Below, piece by piece: positions 45,876 through 55,945 of a DNA stretch of 64,000 bases. The stretch lies in assembly GCF_015904235.1 (NCBI RefSeq), contig NZ_JADZLT010000051.1, positions 124,001-188,000 on the forward strand, read 5' to 3'. Positions within the stretch are counted from its first letter, which is position 1. Each line of letters opens with the position of its first letter. The notes under the pieces are model-generated. The model searched no databases and was not told the origin of the DNA. It saw only the letters and a list, made by a program, of their open reading frames with translations. Source of the DNA: Methylobrevis albus (GTDB lineage Bacteria > Pseudomonadota > Alphaproteobacteria > Rhizobiales > Pleomorphomonadaceae). The position numbers were made by a program, and so were the translations under genes.

Positions 45876-46844
45876 ATGAAACACGTCGTCGCCGGCCTTG
45901 CGGCCGTCGCGCTTTCGGCTGTCGGCCATGTGGCCGTGGCCGAGGCCGCCTATCCCGAGCGCCCCATCGAACTCGTCTGCTCCACCTCGCCCGGCTCCAC
46001 CGCCGCGCAGTGGTGCCAGCTGATGGCCCAGATCCTCGCCAAGCCCGACGTGCTCGGCGTGCCCGTCAACGTCTCGTTCAAGGGCGCCGGCTCGGGCAAC
46101 GAGGCGGCCGTCTACGTCCGCGGCCAGCCCAACGACGGCTACGTCATCCTCCACTCCAACGCGAGCTGGAGCGGCTACATGAACCTGCCGACCTTCGAGG
46201 CGAAGCCCGAGGACTTCGAGTTCCTCGCCCGCGTCGAGAAGTTCGTCTACGCCCTTGCGGTCCAGGAAGGCGGCAAGTACGCCTCGTTCGAGGACGTCGT
46301 CGCCGACGCCAAGGCCAATCCCGGCACCATCGCGGTCGCCGGCAACAAGATCGGCTCGATCCACCACAAGCACATCATCTCGGCCTTCACGGCGGCCGGG
46401 GCCGAGGTCAACCACATCCCCTACGAAGGCTCGGGCGACGCCGTGCGCGACCTGCTCGGCGGCCACCTGCCGGTCGGCCTCGGCTCGATCGGCCAGCTGC
46501 AGCCGCACGTCGAGGCCGGCAAGCTGAAGCCGATCGTCGTGCTCAACGAAGAGCGCGTCGCCGCGATGCCGGACGTGCCGTCCGTGCGCGACCTCGGGCT
46601 CGACTACCCGATCTCGCACCAGTGGCAGGGCATCTTCGTCAGCACCGGCATGCCGGCCGAGGTGAAGACCCGCCTGCGCGACGCCTTTGCGAAAGTGGTC
46701 GCGAGCCCCGAGTACGCCGAGTACCTGAAGACCAGCCCGCACGTCGAGGCGTCGTTCGACGCCGACGAGGAGGCGCTCAAGGCGTCCTTCGACGCCGAGC
46801 TCCAGGACTACCGCGCCTTCATGCAGGCGAACGGCATCCTCTGA
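45876..46844 (+). CDS. tctC: Tripartite tricarboxylate transporter substrate-binding protein (TctC/Bug family)
   Basis: A 322-residue periplasmic Bug-type receptor. The signal peptide MKHVVAGLAAVALSAVGHVA ends near AVAEAA. The mature part starts YPERPIELVCSTSPGSTAAQW and has VSFKGAGSGNEAAVYV, INHIPYEGSGDAVRDLLGGHLPVG-like phosphate or carboxylate-binding loops, and PDVPSVRDLGL. The start at 45876 follows GGAGAGGAAACCC. It captures a carboxylate-like ligand for the TctB/TctA membrane pair. Stem-loops follow the gene. Confidence 0.92.
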   Translation: MKHVVAGLAAVALSAVGHVAVAEAAYPERPIELVCSTSPGSTAAQWCQLMAQILAKPDVLGVPVNVSFKGAGSGNEAAVYVRGQPNDGYVILHSNASWSGYMNLPTFEAKPEDFEFLARVEKFVYALAVQEGGKYASFEDVVADAKANPGTIAVAGNKIGSIHHKHIISAFTAAGAEVNHIPYEGSGDAVRDLLGGHLPVGLGSIGQLQPHVEAGKLKPIVVLNEERVAAMPDVPSVRDLGLDYPISHQWQGIFVSTGMPAEVKTRLRDAFAKVVASPEYAEYLKTSPHVEASFDADEEALKASFDAELQDYRAFMQANGIL

Positions 46845-46864
46845 TCGACCGACCGTCGACCGTC

Positions 46865-46888
46865 CCCGCCCGGGTCCGCCCGGGCGGG
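46865..46888 (+). terminator. Stem-loop after tctC
   Basis: CCCGCCCGGG (46865-46874) and CCCGGGCGGG (46879-46888) form a 10-bp stem with a TCCG loop. A second self-pairing CCGCGCGG repeat pair follows at about 46897-46914. There is no T-run. This placement, right after a periplasmic receptor gene and before its membrane subunits, suits an mRNA-stabilising or partially terminating structure. Confidence 0.5.
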
Positions 46889-46953
46889 ACTTCCGTCCGC
46901 GCGGCTCCGCGCGGCGTGCAACGGCTGCTCGAGACAAGCAGAGGGCGTCCGCC

Positions 46954-47427
46954 ATGATCGAAATCCGTCTCCGCACTGCGGAAATCGTCACCGCCATCCT
47001 GCTGCTGCTCGGCTGCGCGTTCCTGTTCTGGAACACCTTCTCGCTGCCGCCGTCGCCGATGCGCGGCTATCCGGGCGCCGGCTTCATGCCGCGGCTGATC
47101 CTCGGCTACACGGCGGTGTTCATCGTGTTCTGGCTGGCGCGCCGCGTCCGCGCCGACGGGCGGGACGAGCCGGCGGAACCCTTCGAGCTGCGCGCCTATC
47201 TCGTCACGCTCGCCTCCGTGTTCGGCTTCGTGCTGCTGCTCGGCACCGCCGGCTTCGAGGCGGCGTCCTTCGCGGTGCTGCTGGCGCTGCTCGGCCCGCG
47301 CATGGGCAACTGGCTGCTCGCCGCGGCGGTCGCCGCGGGGACGACGCTGATTCTCTGGGCGGTGTTCGTGCTGTTCCTGAACGTGTCGCTGCCGGTCGCT
47401 TTCCTCCCCCGCTTCATTTCATTCTGA
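46954..47427 (+). CDS. tctB: Tripartite tricarboxylate transporter small membrane subunit (TctB)
   Basis: A 157-residue protein with four hydrophobic segments (about residues 10-28, 49-64, 84-115, 118-143). The TctB-type LGCAFLFWNTFSLP and PGAGFMPRLILGYTAVFIVF occur near the N-terminus. It forms the membrane complex with TctA. It lies 10 nt before tctA. The family is poorly conserved in sequence, so the call relies on hydropathy and on its place between tctC and tctA. Confidence 0.88.
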   Translation: MIEIRLRTAEIVTAILLLLGCAFLFWNTFSLPPSPMRGYPGAGFMPRLILGYTAVFIVFWLARRVRADGRDEPAEPFELRAYLVTLASVFGFVLLLGTAGFEAASFAVLLALLGPRMGNWLLAAAVAAGTTLILWAVFVLFLNVSLPVAFLPRFISF

Positions 47428-47437
47428 GGACCCGGCC

Positions 47438-48973
47438 ATGGGCGTTCTTCTCGACAGCTTCGGCCCGGCCCTCTGGCTGGTGCTGTCCCCGACCAACCTC
47501 GTGATCATGGTGCTCGGCATCATCGCCGGCACCATCCTCGGCGCGCTGCCGGGCTTCGGCGCCGCGCAGGCGCTGGCGCTGATGTTCCCGTTCACCTTCG
47601 GCATGACGCCGGAAGCCGGCGTGCTGTTCTTCATCGCGATCTATGCCGCCGCCGAATACGGCGGCTCGATCCCGGCGATCCTGATCCGCACCCCCGGCAC
47701 CAGCGCCGCCGCGATCACCGTGCTCGACGGCTATCCGATGGCGCGTGCCGGCAAGGCGAGCCGGGCGTTGAAGATCTCGCTCTACACCGGCGTCGTCGGC
47801 AGCATCGCGTCGAGCTTCATCTTCCTGTTCGCCGCCTCGGGCCTCGCCTGGATCGGGCTGCAGTTCGGTCCGAGCGAGATGTTCGCCGTCGGCATCTTCG
47901 GCCTCTCGGTGATCGGCAGCTTCTTCGGCGACAGCCCGGTGAAAGGCTTCGTCGCCACCGGCATCGGCCTGTTCCTCGCCATGATCGGCAGCTCCGGCTT
48001 CAGCGGCCTGCGCTTCACCTTCGGCCAAGCCTCGCTGCTCGACGGCATGCCGCTGATCGTCGTCATCATTGGCTTCCTCGCCATGCCCGAGGTGTTCCGC
48101 CTGATGGCGGCGCGCCGCGGCGACGACCCCGAGGTCGCCAGCCTCGGCGGCGAGAACCGCGAGGCGAACCACGTCGGCCTCAAGGTGATGCGCAAGCTGG
48201 TGCCGACCATGGTCCGCAGCACGCTGATCGGCACCGCGGTCGGCGCGATCCCCGGTCCGGGCGCCACGGTGTCATCGCTGCTCGCCTACAGCGAGGAAAA
48301 GCGCTTCTCCAAGCACCCCGAGAAGTTCGGCACCGGCATCGACGAGGGCGTCGCGGCGCCCGAGACGGCCAACAACGCCGTCGTCGCCGGCTCGCTGATC
48401 CCCTCGCTCGCCCTCGGCGTGCCGGGCTCGGGCGCGATCGCCATCCTGCTCGGCCTGCTGATCAGCAAGGGCATCGTGCCCGGGCCGCTCCTGTTCCAGC
48501 AGAACGGACCGCTGGTGATGGCGGTGTTCGCCGGCCTCATCGTCTCGGCGGTGCTGATGCTGGTGGTCGGCATCGCCGGCGTGCGCGTCTTCGCGCTGGT
48601 CGCGAGGGTGCCGCGCTACATGCTGGCGCCCTTCGTGCTGATGCTGCTCGTCATCGGCACCTACGCCTACCACAACTATGCCGCGCACATCGTCATCGCG
48701 ATCCTGATCGGCGCCTTCGCCTACTGGCTCGAGACGATCCGCGTGCCGGTGATCCCGATCGTGCTCGCCTTCGTCATGGCGCCGATCATCGAGGCCAACC
48801 TCAACCGCGCCATGGTCATCCACGGCGGCGACCTCAGCTTCGCCCTGACCCGTCCCATCACGCTCATCATCCTCGGCCTCGCCGTCCTCTCCATCGTGCT
48901 CGGCTTCTTCCGCGCCCGGCGGGCGCGGCACGAGAGCGCCGCAGCCAAAGAAAACCTGGGAGAAACCCCTTGA
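47438..48973 (+). CDS. tctA: Tripartite tricarboxylate transporter large membrane subunit (TctA)
   Basis: A 511-residue, about 11-segment membrane protein. Diagnostic motifs: LPGFGAAQALALMFPFTFGM near residue 39, AAEYGGSIPAILIRTPGTSAAA near 73 (duplicated-motif hallmark), GAIPGPGATVSSLLAYSEEKR near residue 269, and APETANNAVVAGSLIPSLALGVPGSG near residue 308. It is the ion-coupled permease of the TTT system. Its stop overlaps the TTG start of the LVIVD protein, so that protein is co-translated. Confidence 0.94.
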   Translation: MGVLLDSFGPALWLVLSPTNLVIMVLGIIAGTILGALPGFGAAQALALMFPFTFGMTPEAGVLFFIAIYAAAEYGGSIPAILIRTPGTSAAAITVLDGYPMARAGKASRALKISLYTGVVGSIASSFIFLFAASGLAWIGLQFGPSEMFAVGIFGLSVIGSFFGDSPVKGFVATGIGLFLAMIGSSGFSGLRFTFGQASLLDGMPLIVVIIGFLAMPEVFRLMAARRGDDPEVASLGGENREANHVGLKVMRKLVPTMVRSTLIGTAVGAIPGPGATVSSLLAYSEEKRFSKHPEKFGTGIDEGVAAPETANNAVVAGSLIPSLALGVPGSGAIAILLGLLISKGIVPGPLLFQQNGPLVMAVFAGLIVSAVLMLVVGIAGVRVFALVARVPRYMLAPFVLMLLVIGTYAYHNYAAHIVIAILIGAFAYWLETIRVPVIPIVLAFVMAPIIEANLNRAMVIHGGDLSFALTRPITLIILGLAVLSIVLGFFRARRARHESAAAKENLGETP

Positions 48974-50181
48974 AGATCGACCTCGCCCGCGGCCTGCGCC
49001 TGATCGGGCACGACCTCCTCGCCGGCTACGGCGGCATCGGCGAAGGCATGTCGATCCAGGCGGCCCGCGACGGCCGCCGCATCCTCTGGCTCGCCCACGA
49101 GGGCCCGCCGAAGAACTTCACCGGCGTCGACGTCACCGACCCGCGCAAGCCCCGCGTGGTGGCGCAGACCGAGCTGCCGCACGGCCGTGTCCGCTCCAAT
49201 TCGCTGGAGACCGTCGGCGACCTGCTCGCCGTCGCCTACCAGACGCTGGAGCCCGGCCTTCAGCCGGCCGGCATCGAGATGTTCGACATCTCCGATCCGG
49301 AAAACCCGAAGTCGATCAGCTTCTTCGACTGTTCCGGACCTTATTCGCGCGGCGTGCACCAGCTCTGGTTCGTCGACGGCGAGACCATCCACTGCGCCGC
49401 GGGCGCGGCCGACTTCACCCCGCGCAACCAGCTCGACGACCAGCCCTACCGCATCATCGACGTGCGCGATCCGACCCGGCCGACCGAGATCGGCCGCTGG
49501 TGGATGCCCGGCACCGCCGAGGGCGACGAGGCGCCGCCGCCCGAGCGGCTGAAGATCGACAGCGGCTTCCGCGGCCACAACACCAACGTCTATCCGGAGC
49601 GGCCCGACCGCTGCTACCTCGGTTACATCGACGGCGGCGGCTTCATCATGGACATCTCCGACATGTCCCGGCCGAAGCCCGTGGCGGCGTTCAACCCGAA
49701 CCCGCCGTTCCCCGGCTTCACCCACACCGTGATGCCGCTGTTCAGCCGCGAACTGCTCGTCGTCACCCACGAGTGCGTGCTCGACGACGGCGCCGACTGG
49801 CCGAAGCTGACCTGGCTGGTCGACGCGCGCCGCGAGGACAACCTCGTGCCGCTCAGCGTGCTGCCGATGCCCTCGGTCGAGGAATACGGCCGCAAGGGCG
49901 GGCGCTACGGCTGCCACAACGTGCACGAGAACCCGCCGCGCGACACGGCGCTGCGCTCCGACACGCTGATCTTCGCCTCGCTGTTCAACGGCGGCGTGCG
50001 CGTCTACGACACCACCGATCCGCTGCAGCCGAAAGAGGTCGCGGCCTTCGTGCCCGGTGCGCCGGAAGGCTCGCGCGTGCCGGCGGTGCAGATCAACGAC
50101 GTCTATGCCGACGAGAACGGCATCGTCTACTGCGCCGACCGGCACACCGGCGGGCTCTATATCCTCGAGCTCGACATCTGA
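48970..50181 (+). CDS. LVIVD-repeat beta-propeller protein
   Basis: A 403-residue protein without a signal peptide. Repeats of the LVIVD type are visible as variations of V/I-D-x-(S/T/R)-D-P-x-x-P: GVDVTDPRKPRVVA, MFDISDPENPKSIS, IIDVRDPTRPTEIG, IMDISDMSRPKPVA and VYDTTDPLQPKEVA. Histidines cluster in RGHNTNV, GFTHTVM, VTHECV and GCHNVHEN, so a metal site in the propeller is possible. The function is unknown; the TTG start overlaps tctA (4 nt), linking it to the transporter substrate. It could be a lactonase-like or binding protein (speculative). Confidence 0.82.
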   Translation: MKIDLARGLRLIGHDLLAGYGGIGEGMSIQAARDGRRILWLAHEGPPKNFTGVDVTDPRKPRVVAQTELPHGRVRSNSLETVGDLLAVAYQTLEPGLQPAGIEMFDISDPENPKSISFFDCSGPYSRGVHQLWFVDGETIHCAAGAADFTPRNQLDDQPYRIIDVRDPTRPTEIGRWWMPGTAEGDEAPPPERLKIDSGFRGHNTNVYPERPDRCYLGYIDGGGFIMDISDMSRPKPVAAFNPNPPFPGFTHTVMPLFSRELLVVTHECVLDDGADWPKLTWLVDARREDNLVPLSVLPMPSVEEYGRKGGRYGCHNVHENPPRDTALRSDTLIFASLFNGGVRVYDTTDPLQPKEVAAFVPGAPEGSRVPAVQINDVYADENGIVYCADRHTGGLYILELDI

Positions 50182-50271
50182 TCGCGGTCGGAGACGGGGG
50201 ACGGACGCGTGCCGGCCCCCGCTCCGGCCCCCGATCCGGCCCATGTGCCGGCCGCAGCAAAGGCGATTGCC

Positions 50272-51459
<1,188 letters not shown>

Positions 51460-51487
51460 GGACGGAGGGCAGAGGGCAGAGGGGCGC

Positions 51488-52490
51488 CAGACCTCACCGC
51501 TGGTCCCTTCCCCATCCGTCGTCTTTGCCGGGCTTGACCCGGCAACCCACTCGCGTTGCCGCTTGCCGCGATCGATGTCGCGGAACGGAACGAGCACCCC
51601 GCGCGACCGATCCTTGCTGCGCGGCCATTGGGTCGCCGGGTCAAGCCCGGCGAAGACGACGGAGGGTGAATGCTGGGTGGCCGCCGCCATCGCTGTTGCA
51701 TCCAGCGCAGCTGACCAGCGACCATGGGGCAGGGCGTTCCATCGACTCGCGATCTACGGGCAATGCCCCAGACCTCACCGCTCGTCCCTTCCCCATCCGT
51801 CGTCTTTGCCGGGCTTGACCCGGCAACCTACTCGCCGCTCCGCTTGCCGCAATCGATGTCGCTGAACGGAACGAGCTCCCCGCGCGACCAATCCATGCTG
51901 CGCGGCCATTGGATCGCCGGGTCGAGCCCGGCGAAGACGACGGAGAGGTGGATGCTCGGCCGCCGCCATCGCTGTCGCATCCAGCGCGGCTGACCAGCGA
52001 CCGTGGGGCAGAGAGTTCCATCGACTCGCGATTCACGGGCAACGCCTCAGACCCCACCGCCCTTCGCTCCCCTTTCGATCGTCTTTGCCGGGCTTGACCC
52101 GGCAACCTACTCGCCCCTCCGCTTGCGGTGGGCGATCCATCTGCGCGGAACGCCCAGCGCGACCGATCCTTGCGGCGCGGCCATTGGGTCGCCGGGTCGA
52201 GCCCGGCGAAGACGACGGAGAGGTGGATGCTCGGCCGCCGCCATCGCTGTCGCATCCAGCGCGGCTGACCAGCGACTGTGGGGCAGGGAGTTCCATCGAC
52301 TCGCGATCCACGGGCAATGCCCCAGACCCCACCGCCCTTCGCTCCCCTCTCGTTCGTCTTTGCCGGGCTTGACCCGGCAACCTACTCGCCCCTCCGCCTG
52401 CGGTGGGCGATCCATCTGCGCGGATCTCCCCGCACGACCGATCCCTGCTGCGCGGCCATTGGGTCGCCGGGTCGAGCCCGCTCCCGCCCG
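51488..52490. repeat. Tandem array of a ~280-bp intergenic repeat (three full copies and one partial)
   Basis: The anchor GTCTTTGCCGGGCTTGACC recurs at 51521, 51802, 52081 and 52356, spacings of 281, 279 and 275. Each unit holds an inverted pair: GTCTTTGCCGGGCTTGACC near its start, and a GCCGGGTCGAGCCCGGCGAA segment about 110 bases later. Linker segments (GCGCGGCCATTGGGTCG, CATCCAGCGCGGCTGACCAG, TTCCATCGACTCGCGAT) are also conserved. The last copy breaks off at about 52490. No gene is apparent in 51460-52779. Short open frames inside the repeats are by-products of the repeat sequence. Confidence 0.85.
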
Positions 52491-52522
52491 GTTCAGCCAA
52501 CCCCAAGGGCCGGCGCCCCCGG

Positions 52523-52654
52523 CCTCGTCCTTCGAGACAGCCGCTTCGCGGCTTCCTCAGGATGAGGCCTCCGTGAATTTCTCTTCAATTGCAAACGCTT
52601 GTCCTTTTCCCTCATCCTGAGGAAGCCGCGGAGCGGCTGTCTCGAAGGGCGAGG
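52523..52654. repeat. Palindromic intergenic element (GAGACAGCCGCT type)
   Basis: The left arm of 45 bases (52523-52567) includes TTCGAGACAGCCGCTTCGCG. The right arm (52610-52654) is nearly its exact reverse complement, ending TGTCTCGAAGGGCGAGG. About 42 bases separate the arms. It directly follows the tandem array and is unrelated to it in sequence. Similar CGAGACAGCCGC/TCCTCAGGATGAGG elements are frequent in Hyphomicrobiales genomes. It lies downstream of the Ldh-type gene and of the CobW gene, between convergent units. Confidence 0.8.
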
Positions 52655-52779
52655 GAAAAGCCGGGGCGCCGACGCAACACACGTGCCCCTGTCCGGATCC
52701 GGCGGGGTGATCCTCGATCACCGCCGCCTGCGTTGCCGCACCCGGCGACCCTAGCCGCGCCGTGCGCCGCAATCCCCGC

Positions 52780-53871
52780 CTACCCCTCCCGCTCCAGCCT
52801 CGCGATCCCCAGCCGATCCGCCAGCCCGTCCAGCACCTTCGCCAGCGGGGCGGGGATCGGGATGCCGTCGCGGGTGCGTTCCGTGATGCGGCTCGCGCGC
52901 GCCTCGCCGGGCAGGCGCACCGGCGGCCAGCCGGGCAGGGCCTTGGCGGCGCGGAAATCTGCGATGTGGCGGTCGACGTCGGCGCGGAACGTCTCAAGCG
53001 GCAGGAACCGCGCGACGTCGATCACCACGACGAAATGGCCGGTGTTGGTCTCGGTGGCGCGGTCGGCGTTGAAGTCGACCACGTCGCGGCCGAAGGCGGC
53101 GCCGTTCAGCGTGCCGGCGAGCAGGCCGAGCGCGAAGGCGATGCCGCTGCCCTTGTAGCCGCCGATGGGGAGCAGCAGGCTGCCGGCGACGCCGGCGGCG
53201 TCGACCACGGGGGCGCCGGTCGCAGGGTCGACCAGCCAGCCCTCGGGAATCGGCCGGCCGTTCATCAGCTGCGCCTTCACCGTGCCGTAGGAGACGACGG
53301 TGGTGGCGATGTCGAGAATGACGTCGGGCTCGGCGCCGGCGGGAATGCCGAAGGCGATCGGGTTGGTGCCGAGCAGCGCCTCGGCGCCGCCCCAGGGGGC
53401 CATGTGGTTGGAACTCGCCACCACCGAATAGATCGCCGCCATGCCGGCTGCCGCCGGTCCCTCGACGTAGAGCGCCGCCGGGCCGGCGTGGTTGGAGCGG
53501 CGCACGCCGACCCAGCCGATGCCGGTTTCCTGTGCCATCGCCATCGCCGTCTCCACGGCCCGGCTCATCACGAGGTGGCCGAGGCCGTTGCCGCCGTCGA
53601 TCAGCGCGACCGAGGGCGCGGTGCGGTTGGTCACGATCTCCGGCCGCGGTGCCATGCCGCCCGCCTCGATCCGCTCGACGTACATCGGCAGCCGGAAGAT
53701 GCCGTGCGCGTCGGCGCCGGACAGGTCCGCCCGCGTCATCAGCCGGCCGGCGGTCGCCGCATCGGCCTCGGTGAAGCCGACTTTCGCGAAGGCGTCGGCG
53801 ATGAAGCGGGTGGCGGCGGCCTCGGTCGCCCGGGCGACGGCCGGGCGAGCGGCGGGCTGGGTCTCGCTCAT
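52780..53871 (-). CDS. Malate/L-lactate dehydrogenase (Ldh2/YlbC-type) family oxidoreductase
   Basis: A 363-residue NAD(P)-dependent dehydrogenase of the Ldh2 family (not the Rossmann type). Diagnostic pieces: SGADAHGIFRLPMYVERI near residue 52, GNGLGHLVMSRAVETAM near 94, VGVRRSNHAGPAALYVE near 118, ALLGTNPIAFGIPAG near 160, and PIGGYKGSGIAFALGLLAG near 230. Members act on malate, L-lactate, ureidoglycolate, sulfolactate or 2,3-diketogulonate. Substrate unknown. It stands alone on the minus strand, upstream of the repeat array, and probably has its own promoter. Confidence 0.9.
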   Translation of the reverse strand: MSETQPAARPAVARATEAAATRFIADAFAKVGFTEADAATAGRLMTRADLSGADAHGIFRLPMYVERIEAGGMAPRPEIVTNRTAPSVALIDGGNGLGHLVMSRAVETAMAMAQETGIGWVGVRRSNHAGPAALYVEGPAAAGMAAIYSVVASSNHMAPWGGAEALLGTNPIAFGIPAGAEPDVILDIATTVVSYGTVKAQLMNGRPIPEGWLVDPATGAPVVDAAGVAGSLLLPIGGYKGSGIAFALGLLAGTLNGAAFGRDVVDFNADRATETNTGHFVVVIDVARFLPLETFRADVDRHIADFRAAKALPGWPPVRLPGEARASRITERTRDGIPIPAPLAKVLDGLADRLGIARLEREG

Positions 53872-54071
53872 GAAAATCGTTCCTTTTGGTCAGGTCCGGT
53901 TCCGCCGGCCGCCATGCCCTGACCGGGCCAATGCTGCAAATGCGAGGGCATCGCCACCGCACCTGCGAGCAAGACGCGGAGCGCAGAGGCGCCATGCGGT
54001 TCAAGCTGTTGATCGAAAGATAAATCTGCGATACCGCACTGCAGCATCATCACGCGAAGACCGGAGCTGTC

Positions 54072-54272
54072 ATGTCCGACGTCACCACTTTCCGCAGCGA
54101 CGCCCTCCCGGCCGGCTCCACGCTCTATGGCCGCGTGCGGCCGCTGATGAGCCTGATCGCCGCCGCCTTCCAGGCTGCGACCGCGCTCGACCAGCGCCGC
54201 CTGCCGGAGCGCCGCGCCCTCGAGACGCTCGGCCTCGACGCCGACCGCGTCGCGGCGATCCGCTTCCGCTGA
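54072..54272 (+). CDS. Small basic protein, DUF1127-like (hypothetical)
   Basis: A 66-residue frame beginning MSDVTTFRSDALPAG and ending LPERRALETLGLDADRVAAIRFR. The C-terminal Arg-rich helix resembles DUF1127-type small proteins of alphaproteobacteria, which are often linked to RNA turnover and metabolism, but the match is loose. It has a CCGGAG ribosome site 6 nt upstream and sits alone between two minus-strand genes. No other information supports a function; it may be spurious. Confidence 0.5.
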   Translation: MSDVTTFRSDALPAGSTLYGRVRPLMSLIAAAFQAATALDQRRLPERRALETLGLDADRVAAIRFR

Positions 54273-54318
54273 GGCGACCGCGGCGGCATCGGCCGCCGCG
54301 ATCCCTCCGCCCGGCCGC

Positions 54319-55836
54319 TCACACGGCATTTTTCATCTGGGCTTCGCGGATCCGGCGACGGGTCTGCATCTGCTTGCGCATGCCGAACACCAGCAGCGCC
54401 AGCGCGACGAGCATGATCGTCGCGGTGATCGGCCGAGAGAAGAACTGCACGAAGCTGCCGTCGTGGAAGTTGAGCCCGATGCGCAGGTTGCGCTCGAACT
54501 CGCTGCCGAGGAACACGCCGAAGGCGGCCGCGGCGGTGGAATAGCCGTAGCGCAGCATGAAGTAGCCGACGACGCCGGCCACCATCGCGACCCCGACGTC
54601 GAGCGCCTTGGTGTTGATCGAATAGGTGCCGAGCACCACCATCGCCAGCGCGATGACGATCACCACCTGCCGGTTGAGCATCACCGCCTTCAGCATCAGC
54701 GACGCCATCTGCCAGCCGACGGCGAGCAGGATCACCGTCGACGCGAGCAGGCCGGCGATCGCCGCGTAGAGCAGCTCCGGCGCTCTGACCACCATCAGCG
54801 GCCCGGGCACGAAGCCCTGCACGGTGAGGGCGGCGAGCAGCAGCACCATCGAGCCCGACACCGGGATGCCGAGGCCGAGGGTCGGGATCAGCTCGCCGGA
54901 GTTCGACGCGTTCTGCGCCGCCTCGTTGGCGCCGATGCCCTCGATCGAGCCGCGGCCGAACTCCTCCGGCTTCTTCGAATGCATCTGCGCCACCTGGTAG
55001 GCGATCATCGCCGCCGGGGTCGCGCCCGCGCCGGGGATCGCGCCGACGAAGGTGCCGACCGTGGTGCCGCTGATCATCGCCGGTACGGCCGGGCGGATCT
55101 TCGACCACTTCGGGAAGCGCGAGGCGCCGATCTTGCCCGAGAGGTCGTCCCACAGGAACACCTGCCGCGCCGAGCGGAACAACTCGCTGACCGCGAGCAG
55201 GCCGATCACCAGCGCCACCGGCTCGATGCCGGAGCGGAAGTCGCGGAAGCCGAAGTCGAAGCGCGGGGTGAGGTTCATCGGGTCGAGCCCGACGAGGCCG
55301 AGCGAGATGCCCAGCGCGCCCGCCATCAGGCCCTTGACCACGTTGTCGCCGGTGAGGCTGACGAGAGCGACCATGCCGAGGAAGTAGAGCGCGAAGATCT
55401 CGGGGTAGCTGAAGAAATACGCCATCCCCATCAGCGGCACGACCAGCATCACGAACATCAGGATGCTGACCAGCTGCCCGCCGAGCGCCGCGACGAAGGA
55501 AACGCCGAGCGCGAGGCCGCCTTCGCCGCGCTTGTGCAGCGTGTGGCCGTCGATCACGGTAAGGATCGCCGCCGGATTACCCGGGATTCCCATCAGGATC
55601 GCCGGGATCGAGTTGCCGTAGCCGACGCCGACCGAGATCGCGAGCAGGAAGGCGACGCCGTGGATCGGCGTCATGGCGAAGGTGAACGGCAGCACCAGCC
55701 CGTAGGCGAGGGTCGTCCCGACGCCGGGCATGGCGCCCGAGGCGACGCCGAACATCGTCCCGGCCAGCACCAGCAGCCAGACCCAGGGGTCGGCGAGCTG
55801 GCTGACGCCACCGACGAGTGGAACCAGGAAGTCCAT
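54319..55836 (-). CDS. tctA: Tripartite tricarboxylate transporter large membrane subunit (TctA), second system
   Basis: A 505-residue TctA permease with about 11 hydrophobic segments. Motifs: GAMPGVGTTLAYGLVLPFTFAMTP-like region near residue 38, YGNSIPAILMGIPGNPAAIL near 73, GAIPGAGATPAAMIAYQVAQM near 265, and ANEAAQNASNSGELIPTLGLGIPVSG near 303. It is transcribed after tctC (56538) and tctB (55946) of the same strand. Sequence divergence from the 47438 copy shows this is a separate system, not a recent duplicate. Confidence 0.94.
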   Translation of the reverse strand: MDFLVPLVGGVSQLADPWVWLLVLAGTMFGVASGAMPGVGTTLAYGLVLPFTFAMTPIHGVAFLLAISVGVGYGNSIPAILMGIPGNPAAILTVIDGHTLHKRGEGGLALGVSFVAALGGQLVSILMFVMLVVPLMGMAYFFSYPEIFALYFLGMVALVSLTGDNVVKGLMAGALGISLGLVGLDPMNLTPRFDFGFRDFRSGIEPVALVIGLLAVSELFRSARQVFLWDDLSGKIGASRFPKWSKIRPAVPAMISGTTVGTFVGAIPGAGATPAAMIAYQVAQMHSKKPEEFGRGSIEGIGANEAAQNASNSGELIPTLGLGIPVSGSMVLLLAALTVQGFVPGPLMVVRAPELLYAAIAGLLASTVILLAVGWQMASLMLKAVMLNRQVVIVIALAMVVLGTYSINTKALDVGVAMVAGVVGYFMLRYGYSTAAAAFGVFLGSEFERNLRIGLNFHDGSFVQFFSRPITATIMLVALALLVFGMRKQMQTRRRIREAQMKNAV

Positions 55837-55855
55837 CTTTGTTGACCTTTTCCTC

Positions 55856-55878
55856 GGCCGCGCCGCCCCGGCGCGGCC
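55856..55878 (-). other. GC hairpin between tctB and tctA (second system)
   Basis: GGCCGCGCC (55856-55864) and GGCGCGGCC (55870-55878) form a 9-bp stem with a 5-nt loop in the 109-nt gap between tctB and tctA. No T-run follows on either strand. It may influence mRNA stability or translation of tctA. Confidence 0.4.
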
Positions 55879-55945
55879 GGGCGGGCGTCCATACTGTCCA
55901 AGGTTAGAGACCGGCCGGCGACGTGCTCGGGCCGGCGCTATGCCG

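Noticed and set aside
51488..52490. CRISPR array
   Set aside because: The repeat period is about 280 bp, with internal palindromes and conserved linkers rather than unique ~30-bp spacers; no cas genes in the window.
51525..52620. Short proteins encoded within the tandem repeat (frames reading like PGLTRQPTR)
   Set aside because: The same peptide recurs on both strands because the DNA repeats and is palindromic; no ribosome sites or homology to known families.
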